In this document: in pieces, positions 26,958 through 33,713 of the stretch
How positions within the stretch are numbered: position 1 is the stretch's first letter
Layout of the letters: every line of letters starts with the position of its first letter
DNA from: Acinetobacter sp.
Lineage (GTDB): Bacteria; Pseudomonadota; Gammaproteobacteria; Pseudomonadales; Moraxellaceae
Reading direction: 5' to 3'
DNA: 64,000 nucleotides
Assembly (NCBI GenBank): GCA_031277915.1
Contig: JAITLL010000047.1
Location: 62,001-126,000, forward strand
Made by a program: the position numbers and the translations under genes
Notes under the pieces: generated by a model
The model's database searches: none
The model's input: the letters and a program-made list of their open reading frames with translations, nothing else
What the model was told of the DNA's origin: nothing

Positions 26958-26963
26958 GCGAGC

Positions 26964-26992
26964 ATCATAAGCTGAGCATTAGGGTGGGTCAA
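26964..26992 (-). promoter_or_regulatory. Sigma-70 type promoter of the C4-like RNA
   Basis: Read on the minus strand, TTGACC (26987-26992) and TATGAT (26964-26969) are separated by exactly 17 bases. Each differs from consensus at one position. It points into the structured RNA and fixes the likely strand of transcription. Confidence 0.65.
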
Positions 26993-27429
26993 TTGCAAAA
27001 ATAAAAGATTGGTTTATATAACTTGTTATAAATATTTCACTGTTTTTATTTAGAAAATAGAAAAATTAAAAAATATTATATCAATATAATTAATTTTTAT
27101 TTCATTGATATTTTTGTTTTTTAATCTTATATATCAAATATTTATTAATTGTTTGTTTGTATAGTATTTAAATATTACTAATTAGGTATGTTGAATGATT
27201 AAACTTTTTAGTAATTTTATTTTTAAATAATCAATCTGTTCATTTAAAAATCACATGCCAAAAAATAACCAAAATATCAATTGCAAGAAATATAATTTTA
27301 TTAATCATATTCTTTGGTTTTTATAAAAGCTTGCACAATCTACAAAAGTTAAGCGAACCACTGTGGTAGGCCAACATAAGATAATGTTATTCATAAACCT
27401 ACATTTTAATATTTATAAAGGTAATTTTA
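26993..27429. other. AT-rich intergenic stretch without a visible gene
   Basis: About 440 bases, very rich in A and T, with no ORF supported by a ribosome site and no strong inverted repeat on either strand. It separates the C4-like promoter from a disrupted mini-lipoprotein gene. Low base complexity like this is common in horizontally acquired or decayed sequence. Confidence 0.5.
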
Positions 27430-27563
27430 ATGCTAAGAATCTTTTGTGCAGTGAGTATGGTAGCTGTATCGCTATGGGTATGAACGCTTGCCAAGACTGC
27501 AATTCAAAACATAATGGAATACACGAAGTAAGTGATCCTAATAGCGCCCCATGCTATGAATAG
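27430..27563 (+). pseudogene. Small lipoprotein gene disrupted by a frameshift
   Basis: A well-placed AAAGGT lies seven bases before the ATG at 27430. The first frame reads MLRIFCAVSMVAVSLWV and stops at 27481-27483. The next frame, entered at 27477 in a GGG run, continues MNACQDCNSKHNGIHEVSDPNSAPCYE to a TAG at 27561-27563. Adding one G at 27476-27478 would give a 44-residue protein with a signal peptide and lipobox-like MNAC. So this looks like a tiny lipoprotein broken by a one-base deletion, or a sequencing error at a G-run. The family is not recognised. Confidence 0.45.
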
Positions 27564-27840
27564 AAACTCGCAATAAATTAGGTTTTATTAAAAAGCCTAC
27601 TTGTTAAGTGGACCTTTTAATCGTTACTTTATCTAAAAAATATAATTAATAAACAATGTGATATTTAAAAATTTAATATTAATCAATGTATTATTTTGTT
27701 TCTTGATTTGGAGATTTTGGTGTTACTGAGTTGTTGTAAAATGAATATATCTTTTCAAAACTTTAATAAAAAAACACAATAGCTTACTTATATTCATCCA
27801 AAATTCATTTTAGGAATAACGAAATATAAAAGGTAAGGAT

Positions 27841-28269
27841 ATGCCCCAATATTTAAAAATAGCTGAGGAAATATATCAAAATGTTAAAGAAAAAAAAGGG
27901 TTTACGGATGAACCTGTAGAAGATCTTAATAATTTGATGATCGAACTCAGACGTGAGATAAAGGGGACAAAGCTAAAGCTTTTATATAATTATATTGATT
28001 TCGCTGAGCTGCTCATTAAACCCTTACAAGAGTCTAAAATTAAATTGGATTTAAGCCTTATTCCTAAAAGTAAGAATTCTCAGGAGTTTGTACTTTGGCT
28101 TGCTGGTTTTATTGAGCAAATTACGACAGGTGGGCAAGAGGAGTTATCTCCTATTAGAGCTAAAACTACTTTACCCGCTTATGCCTATGAGAAAACTTAC
28201 CCTTCGCCGAAGAAATCTGTGAATAATGGTGAAGAAATAATTGAATATTTTAAGAAAAAAGAAAGTTAA
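27841..28269 (+). CDS. Hypothetical protein
   Basis: 142 residues, soluble, charged (KEKKGFTDEPVEDLNNLMIELRREIKGTKLKLL). There are no signal peptide, transmembrane segment or catalytic motif I can name. The middle part is predicted helical and the last 30 residues are likely disordered (PSPKKSVNNGEEIIEYFKKKES). AAAGG seven bases before the ATG supports translation. It stands alone in the gene-poor stretch between the C4-like RNA and the DNA-damage regulator pair, so it may belong to a decayed mobile segment. Confidence 0.55.
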   Translation: MPQYLKIAEEIYQNVKEKKGFTDEPVEDLNNLMIELRREIKGTKLKLLYNYIDFAELLIKPLQESKIKLDLSLIPKSKNSQEFVLWLAGFIEQITTGGQEELSPIRAKTTLPAYAYEKTYPSPKKSVNNGEEIIEYFKKKES

Positions 28270-28281
28270 ATAGGGAAGTGT

Positions 28282-28320
28282 AAAAAAGCCTATTTCCCAG
28301 GGCCAATAGGAAATAAGCTT
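28282..28320 (-). terminator. Terminator of the stop-interrupted minus-strand gene
   Basis: On the minus strand AAGCTTATTTCC pairs with GGAAATAGGCTT with one mismatch, followed by a run of T (28282-28287 complement). It lies 24 bases after the stop codon of the minus-strand gene at 28344 and also between convergent genes. Confidence 0.7.
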
Positions 28321-28343
28321 ATAGCTTTTAGGTGTTTGAACTT

Positions 28344-28577
28344 TTACTGCAAGCTATCTTCCATAGCTTCAAACTGAGTTTCTTCTTTAGATTCAGAACG
28401 AGCTTGATGACCAAGTTCATAAGCTGTAGAAAAATCATGATCATCATCTAGATCTGAGGTGGTTAATTGTGTTTCTTGATAATAAGGTCGAGTCAGATGG
28501 CTTTCCCGTCAGTGAGAAGCAGAATTGTTATGATCGCTGGCTACGAGTTGAATATGATCTGCATTTTGTTCTGTCAT
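28344..28577 (-). pseudogene. Small acidic hydrophilic protein gene with an internal TGA
   Basis: A 78-codon frame starts at an ATG with GAGGA seven bases upstream: MTEQNADHIQLVASDHNNSASH, then TGA at codon 23 (28509-28511), then RESHLTRPYYQETQLTTSDLDDDHDFST...EAMEDSLQ and TAA. There is no frameshift; the frame is open apart from the one stop, and a terminator follows. A single base change (for example CGA or TGG to TGA) explains it. The product would be acidic and disordered, like stress-linked hydrophilic proteins. The polyglutamine gene upstream on the same strand shares the ATATGAGG ribosome-site context. Confidence 0.6.
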
Positions 28578-28619
28578 CAGAATTTCCTCATATTTTATTG
28601 AGTTTTATGCTTATATTAG

Positions 28620-28649
28620 ATTTAGGAAGGTGAGTTCACCTTCCTAAAT
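28620..28649. repeat. 30-bp perfect stem-loop between two small minus-strand genes
   Basis: ATTTAGGAAGGTGA and TCACCTTCCTAAAT are perfect 14-bp arms with a 2-base centre. It lies 33 bases downstream of the polyglutamine gene and 43 bases upstream of the stop-interrupted gene. It may act as a terminator for the former even though the T-run is weak, or as an operator for the latter. Confidence 0.6.
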
Positions 28650-28681
28650 AAGTGACCGTATCAAAGAACAACTAAAAAAGA

Positions 28682-28858
<177 letters not shown>

Positions 28859-29371
28859 TTTAATTGCCTCATATCAATTATGATGATGCGTTTTATCTGA
28901 GAGCTTCAGATAGGGTTATTAAAACATGTTGCTTTTAAATGTGTAGCGTAGGGGTGTTACCCTATATTTAAATGTAAATCTAAAAACTATTACTCTTAAA
29001 TAACTTGCTGATTTCTAATATGTACGATTTTGAGTCATAAACATTATTAATATGAATGTTTAAAAAATTACATTTGAGTACAAAGATGATTAGTCTTATT
29101 ACAAGACAATCAACAAAATTATTATGAATTATTTTTTTCTTGATCCTGATACTTTGAGTTTTGAGAAAGAGAAAAGGCAAGAGATTTTCTGATGAAAGAG
29201 ATTGAACAAAATAGAGATGAAGGAAGTCGATTTTCCTTCAGATATCAGTTCGATTAAAGCATAGTGTGAGAGCGATAATAAAAAAATGTCAGGAATTTTA
29301 GGTATATTCAAACCATAGATAAGCTGGTCAGGATGGAGAGTATTTTTCAGATTAAACAATCAGCTTTTGAG
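28859..29371. other. Intergenic stretch without a supported gene
   Basis: About 510 bases between the polyglutamine gene and the ddrR terminator. Short ORFs exist on both strands, including a 22-codon plus-strand frame at 29124 and a following 19-codon one, but none has a convincing ribosome site and recognisable sequence. No strong repeat was seen. Confidence 0.5.
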
Positions 29372-29405
29372 AATAAAGGAGACCTTATGCCTCCTTTATT
29401 TTTAT
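29372..29405. terminator. Terminator downstream of ddrR
   Basis: Perfect 10-bp arms AATAAAGGAG (29372-29381) and CTCCTTTATT (29391-29400) enclose a 9-base loop. The T-rich side is best on the plus strand, but the hairpin lies 19 bases after the ddrR stop and can serve the minus strand. Confidence 0.6.
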
Positions 29406-29418
29406 AATTTTTATAAAA

Positions 29419-29655
29419 TTAAGAATGGGTAAGAGGATGTAGCCCTTTCACGATGTCTATAAACTCTGAACCATTTATCCAAAAAGATTTCTTTAAAAAT
29501 AGCGTCGTCATAATACTTTCGGCTGCTTCACTTTCTGGGTTTTCACAGAAAATTCCATAGCTTTCGCCTAATACCGCATCATTTTCAATAAGACGAATAT
29601 AGTAAGCATGTTGCTCATTTGCATAACCTAAAACTGCATCACGTTGATTTTTCAT
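29419..29655 (-). CDS. ddrR: DNA-damage response co-regulator DdrR
   Basis: 78-residue small protein (MKNQRDAVLGYANEQHAYYIRLIENDAVLGESYGIF...). I recognise it as DdrR, an Acinetobacter-specific protein encoded divergently from umuDAb and reported to act with UmuDAb in repressing error-prone polymerase genes until DNA damage occurs. GGAGA eight bases upstream supports the start at 29655 over an in-frame ATG five codons earlier, which overlaps that site. The shared intergenic region carries a palindromic operator. It has no recognised enzymatic motif. Confidence 0.8.
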   Translation of the reverse strand: MKNQRDAVLGYANEQHAYYIRLIENDAVLGESYGIFCENPESEAAESIMTTLFLKKSFWINGSEFIDIVKGLHPLTHS

Positions 29656-29870
29656 TTCGCATGTCTCCATACCAAAAACTGAATCTAACTCATATTTAAG
29701 TGTTCAGAATTTCATTTGATAAAAATCAAAACAGCCAGTAATAAGGACTATTTCACAATAGGTTTTGATTCTCTTCAAATTGCCATTCTCGTTTTAGCAT
29801 CCCTGTTAAAAGCAAAATGGATTAAAATCTGATCATGAGATTTATTGTTATGCAAAAAAAATATTTCGTC

Positions 29871-29897
29871 AACTTGAAAATGTAACTTTTTCAAGTT
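29871..29897. promoter_or_regulatory. UmuDAb/DdrR operator (SOS-like box)
   Basis: AACTTGAAAA and TTTTCAAGTT are perfect 10-base arms around a 7-base spacer, 42 bases before the umuDAb start. The core TTGAAAA-N7-TTTTCAA agrees with the palindrome reported for UmuDAb in Acinetobacter, which lacks a LexA. Confidence 0.85.
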
Positions 29898-29938
29898 ACA
29901 TTGTTTGTGTAGGATTTGAACAGTGAGATGGAGGCGGT

Positions 29939-30550
29939 ATGCCAAAGAAAAAAGAATTCGAACATGGCGGTGCACGGGAAAATGCTGGTCGTAAAGCACA
30001 GTTCAATGAACCCACCAAAGTGATTCGTGTTCCCGAGTCTCAAGTTAACTTTATTAAAAATTGGTTACTGAATAATGTCAAAACCGATAACCAGACAGAT
30101 TTTAGCTCAAAACTAAAAATACAACAGGTTCATCCAAACAACGATAAAATTTATCAGATTCCTTTAGCGACAGAGCGTGTGGCTGCAGGTTTTCCTTCAC
30201 CTGCGCAAGATGATATTGAGCAAGCACTCGATTTAAATGAATATTTAATTAGAAATGAAAATGCTACTTTCATTGTCAAAGCCAATTCTTTGTCTATGTT
30301 AGATGCTGGAATTGATATTAATGATCCACTTATTGTGGACCGTAGTATTCCCGCTAAATCGGGGGATATTGTAATCGCACTCATCGATAATGATTTCACT
30401 GTTAAGCGCTTAATGATTGATACTCAATTTCAGCCACCTAAAGTTTGGCTAAAAGCCGAAAACCCTGATTATCAAAATATTTATATTGAAGAGGGGCAAG
30501 AACTGGTGATTTGGGGAGTGGTGACTTATAACCTCAAACGAATGAGATAA
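29939..30550 (+). CDS. umuDAb: UmuDAb, LexA-like self-cleaving repressor
   Basis: 203 residues. It is an S24 peptidase-type regulator that represses DNA-damage genes in Acinetobacter and cleaves itself when RecA is activated. The cleavage bond is Ala83-Gly84 (RVAAGFPSP), the nucleophile Ser119 (KANSLSML) and the general base Lys156 (DFTVKRL), all at the positions known for this protein. The N-terminus (MPKKKEFEHGGARENAGRKAQF...VIRVPESQV) provides the DNA-binding part absent from true UmuD. A strong hairpin terminator follows. Confidence 0.93.
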   Translation: MPKKKEFEHGGARENAGRKAQFNEPTKVIRVPESQVNFIKNWLLNNVKTDNQTDFSSKLKIQQVHPNNDKIYQIPLATERVAAGFPSPAQDDIEQALDLNEYLIRNENATFIVKANSLSMLDAGIDINDPLIVDRSIPAKSGDIVIALIDNDFTVKRLMIDTQFQPPKVWLKAENPDYQNIYIEEGQELVIWGVVTYNLKRMR

Positions 30551-30574
30551 ATTTTTTCTTGCATTTTTTATATG

Positions 30575-30609
30575 AGTTACTGACCTGAAATGGTGGTCAG
30601 TAACTTTTT
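30575..30609 (+). terminator. Terminator of umuDAb
   Basis: Perfect 11-bp arms AGTTACTGACC and GGTCAGTAACT with a 9-base loop, followed by five T. It lies 24 bases after the umuDAb stop and 13 before the end of the convergent LysE-type gene. Confidence 0.88.
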
Positions 30610-30621
30610 GCTAAATGATTT

Positions 30622-31233
30622 TTAAATTTGCCCAATCAATAAACACGTTGCGATAACAACCATTAAACCACCTGAAAAACGACCGACTAACTGTGCTGCT
30701 TGTGGTCTGGTTTTTAAAATAGCCTCTGAACCATAACCTACCATTAAGTAAATAATCGCGCAGCTAATCATGTGTACAACACCAAAGGCAAGAATTTGTG
30801 TTGTCACAGACCATGAAGCAGTGGTATCAATGAATTGAGGAAGCAGCGCTAAAAAGAGCAAAAAGACTTTTGGGTTTAAGCCACTTACATACACACCTTT
30901 AGTTGCCCATCTTAACCGTGATTGTGCTTTTTCAGAACCAGACTGATTCGGAGTAGGTGGGGTAATGAGTAAATTTATTCCCATCCATAACAAATAAGCA
31001 GAACCTGCAATGGTTAGGATCATGAGTGCAGTTGGATGATTTGCTACAAGTAAACCGACACCAGCCGCTACCAATAAAATCGTAATAAAGTGCCCAAATA
31101 GCATACCTGCAACAGCGGGTATGACGACTTTACCTTTAATGCCTGCCGAAATGGCATAGGCCCAGTCTGCCCCTGGCGTAATAATAAAAAGAATGGAGAC
31201 ACTCCAAAATGCAATAAAAATGTTAAAAGCCAT
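30622..31233 (-). CDS. LysE-family amino acid exporter
   Basis: 203-residue membrane protein with about six hydrophobic segments and the family signature ITPGADWAYAISAGIKG near the N-terminus. The ATG at 31233 starts directly at the first membrane segment (MAFNIFIAFWSVSILFIITPG); a longer frame to 31284 adds a polar stretch not seen in the family. The divergent Lrp/AsnC gene is the usual regulator of such exporters, so an amino acid, perhaps branched or small, is the likely substrate. Confidence 0.85.
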   Translation of the reverse strand: MAFNIFIAFWSVSILFIITPGADWAYAISAGIKGKVVIPAVAGMLFGHFITILLVAAGVGLLVANHPTALMILTIAGSAYLLWMGINLLITPPTPNQSGSEKAQSRLRWATKGVYVSGLNPKVFLLFLALLPQFIDTTASWSVTTQILAFGVVHMISCAIIYLMVGYGSEAILKTRPQAAQLVGRFSGGLMVVIATCLLIGQI

Positions 31234-31389
31234 ATGCTTATCTCGGCAAACTATTTTCCAAAGGTTTCGCTCGGGGTTTAGCAAAAAAAACTATTAATTC
31301 GAGCTTGTTGAAAATAATATGCTCATGTATTTAGAATGTGCTTTTAAATATTTGCTCATATCACACTCATTTGGGGTAAATTTTTCTAA

Positions 31390-31845
31390 ATGGATCGCAC
31401 AGATAAAAAGATTCTTGCTGAATTGCAATTAAATGGCCGATTATCTATTACTGAATTGGCTGAAAAAGTAGGTTTGAGCATTTCACCTTGTCATAGACGA
31501 GTGAAGGCTTTAGAAGAGTCGGGAGCCATCAAAGGTTATCGGGCAGAACTCGACCCCAATTTAGTCGGATTTGAATTTTCAGCGATTGTTTTTATTACGC
31601 TTAAAGAAGGTGATAAACAGGCAGTCGAGAAGTTTGAAAATGCCGTAATTGATATTCCACAAATTATTCAGGCCCAGCGCTTGTTTGGTGAGCCAGATTA
31701 TTTGCTGCATGTGGTGGCTAAAGATTTGCCGGCTTTTCAGCGTTTGTATGATGAAAAATTATCTGCGATACCAAGTGTGCAACGACTCATCTCCACCATT
31801 GTGATGAAAGATGTAGTGCCTGAACGTTTATTTCCGATTGGCTAA
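31390..31845 (+). CDS. Lrp/AsnC-family transcriptional regulator
   Basis: 151 residues: N-terminal helix-turn-helix (DRTDKKILAELQLNGRLSITELAEKVGLSISPCHRRVKALEESGAIKGYRAELDP) and a C-terminal RAM domain with the GEPDYLLHVVAKD ligand loop. It is divergent from the LysE-type exporter gene across 156 bases, so it probably activates export when its amino acid accumulates. Confidence 0.9.
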   Translation: MDRTDKKILAELQLNGRLSITELAEKVGLSISPCHRRVKALEESGAIKGYRAELDPNLVGFEFSAIVFITLKEGDKQAVEKFENAVIDIPQIIQAQRLFGEPDYLLHVVAKDLPAFQRLYDEKLSAIPSVQRLISTIVMKDVVPERLFPIG

Positions 31846-31860
31846 GAATCATCAGATATA

Positions 31861-31888
31861 AAAAAAGAAGCCTTAGAGCTTCTTTTTT
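31861..31888. terminator. Bidirectional terminator between lrp-type gene and NCS1 permease
   Basis: An 11-bp stem AAAAAAGAAGC / GCTTCTTTTTT with a 6-base loop lies between the two convergent genes and ends in T-runs in both directions. Confidence 0.88.
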
Positions 31889-31902
31889 AGTTGCTAATGG
31901 AG

Positions 31903-33519
31903 TTAAGCATCGAGTGTTTTACACAAAGAACAGATTGTACCGTTATGTTTGTGAGAATACATAATATCTGGACGCTCATAGCCTTGTTCACATACGCGGC
32001 AGTGGTAAACCGTTGCAACTGGTGTACCTTCAGCATCGTAACGTGGTTCTTTAATGCCATCATCGTGTGACTTGATGTAGTATTTTCCTTTGGTTAATAA
32101 ACCCATGATTGGTGTTAATACAAAGGCAAGTATAAGCGCGATGAGTGGTGAGTAAGGCGCCAAGAAACTACCAAATAATCCAAAGAATGCTGCAATCGAT
32201 AAGCCTGCTGATACAAGGAAGGCAACCATGCCGACAGGGTTCATGTTGTAGAGCATGTCACGGCGATATTCAGGCTCTTTCGGTGAAAGTTTTAAAACAT
32301 ATTTGTTGATTGAAATGTCTGTTGCAACAACCACAACCCATGCAATCGCGAAGTTTGAATAAAACCCTAAGATTTTACCCAATACCGCAAACATGTTGCT
32401 TTCCATTAAAGCAAGTGCAATTGCCAAGTTCACCATCACAAAGACAATACGACCCGGATAATGTTTACTCATACGAGTGTAGGCACTTGTCCATGCAAGG
32501 GAACCAGAGTAAGCATTGGTCACATTAATTTTAATTTGAGAAATAACCACCAAAATAACCGCAAGTGTTAAAGCAGCCCAGCCCGGAAGCATGTCATGAA
32601 ACGCTGCATTAAACTGTTGAACAGGTTCAGTACTGTTTACGCCCGGTATTTTAGTGAGTAAATAGAAACCTAAAAATGCCCCAATAATTTGTTTGATCGC
32701 TCCTAAAATTACCCAACCTGGACCTGCGGAAATTACGGCAGCCCACCATGCTTTGCTATTTTCTTTTGTTTTAGCAGGCATGAAGCGTAAATAGTCAATT
32801 TGCTCACCAATTTGCATGATTAGCGATAAACAAATACCAGCACCTAACATGATTGCTGCCATGTCTACGGTGGCAAAACCTTCTTTACCTGTAAAAGTAG
32901 CAAATTGGCTGACTAAAGTTGGTTCTTGGTAAATCAGGTAGGCCACAGGGCCAATCATCAGAATTAACCAAAGTGGAGTGGTCCAAACTTGTAATTTACT
33001 TAAGGCTTTCATGCCATAAATCACCAGCGGTATGACCATAACGGTTGAGATGAGATAGCCGGCCCAAAGCGGAATGCCTAAACCGAGCAATAACCCTTGC
33101 GCCATGATTGAACCTTCAAGGGCAAAGAAAATAAATGTGAAACTGGCGAAAATGATACTAGTAAGAACTGATCCGATATAACCGAAACCTGCACCGCGGG
33201 TAATCAAGTCGAGGTCGATGTTATAGCGCGCTGCGTAGTAGGCTAAAGGAATGCCGGTTAAGAAGATAATAATCGCTGCAAATAAAATGGAGAAAACAGC
33301 ATTGGTTGTTCCGTAAGACATACCAATACTGGCACCAATAGAAAAGTCAGCAAGATAGGCAATACCACCAAGTGCAGTAATAGCGACAACTTTGGGACTC
33401 CAGCGCCGAAAGCTGTGTGGAGCATAACGTAAAGTATAATCTTCTAAGGTTTCATTCACTGCTTTTTGTGAATCTGTACCTTGCACAGTGTCCAGATTTG
33501 GATGTTCAGATACACTCAT
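31903..33519 (-). CDS. NCS1-family purine/cytosine permease with C-terminal Cys-rich tail
   Basis: 538-residue transporter with about twelve membrane segments. The region RGAGFGYIGSVLTSIIFASFTFIFFALEGSIMAQGL is typical of nucleobase:cation symporter-1 proteins, and ITNAYSGSLAWTSAYTRM-like sequence follows in the eighth or ninth helix. After the last helix there is a cytosolic tail with CRVCEQGYERPDIMYSHKHNGTICSLC, two CxxC pairs that probably bind zinc or iron. GGGAG nine bases before the ATG at 33519 supports this start; the upstream TTG frame lacks a site. The substrate is not fixed; the gene is divergent from a kinase fused to a paralogous permease. Confidence 0.87.
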   Translation of the reverse strand: MSVSEHPNLDTVQGTDSQKAVNETLEDYTLRYAPHSFRRWSPKVVAITALGGIAYLADFSIGASIGMSYGTTNAVFSILFAAIIIFLTGIPLAYYAARYNIDLDLITRGAGFGYIGSVLTSIIFASFTFIFFALEGSIMAQGLLLGLGIPLWAGYLISTVMVIPLVIYGMKALSKLQVWTTPLWLILMIGPVAYLIYQEPTLVSQFATFTGKEGFATVDMAAIMLGAGICLSLIMQIGEQIDYLRFMPAKTKENSKAWWAAVISAGPGWVILGAIKQIIGAFLGFYLLTKIPGVNSTEPVQQFNAAFHDMLPGWAALTLAVILVVISQIKINVTNAYSGSLAWTSAYTRMSKHYPGRIVFVMVNLAIALALMESNMFAVLGKILGFYSNFAIAWVVVVATDISINKYVLKLSPKEPEYRRDMLYNMNPVGMVAFLVSAGLSIAAFFGLFGSFLAPYSPLIALILAFVLTPIMGLLTKGKYYIKSHDDGIKEPRYDAEGTPVATVYHCRVCEQGYERPDIMYSHKHNGTICSLCKTLDA

Positions 33520-33713
33520 AACATCAATCTCCCAATCATTTTCGGTCAATCAACACAAATATTGATCATTGTTTTTGATGGATTTGAGTGTGTGATTTTT
33601 GGGAAAAATTGGAAATACGTTATTTTGCGTATATGTGCGTATTAGAAAAAATCGCCATGATAAATGACTTTTGGCATAAGGATTGCTGGGTTTAATGCAG
33701 CCCCATCCAAAAC

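Noticed and set aside
26780-26960. Structured region as a tRNA-like or retron RNA
   Set aside because: There is no acceptor-stem/CCA or anticodon arm, and no reverse transcriptase gene nearby; the antisense loop and downstream ribosome site fit a C4-type RNA better.
27363-27563. 66-codon GTG-start ORF taken at full length
   Set aside because: The upstream part has no ribosome site or signal sequence; the better reading is the ATG at 27430 with a frameshift into this frame.
28980-29359. Two minus-strand ORFs of 66 and 76 codons
   Set aside because: AT-rich, no ribosome sites, composition unlike proteins nearby, and no recognisable motif; treated as chance ORFs.
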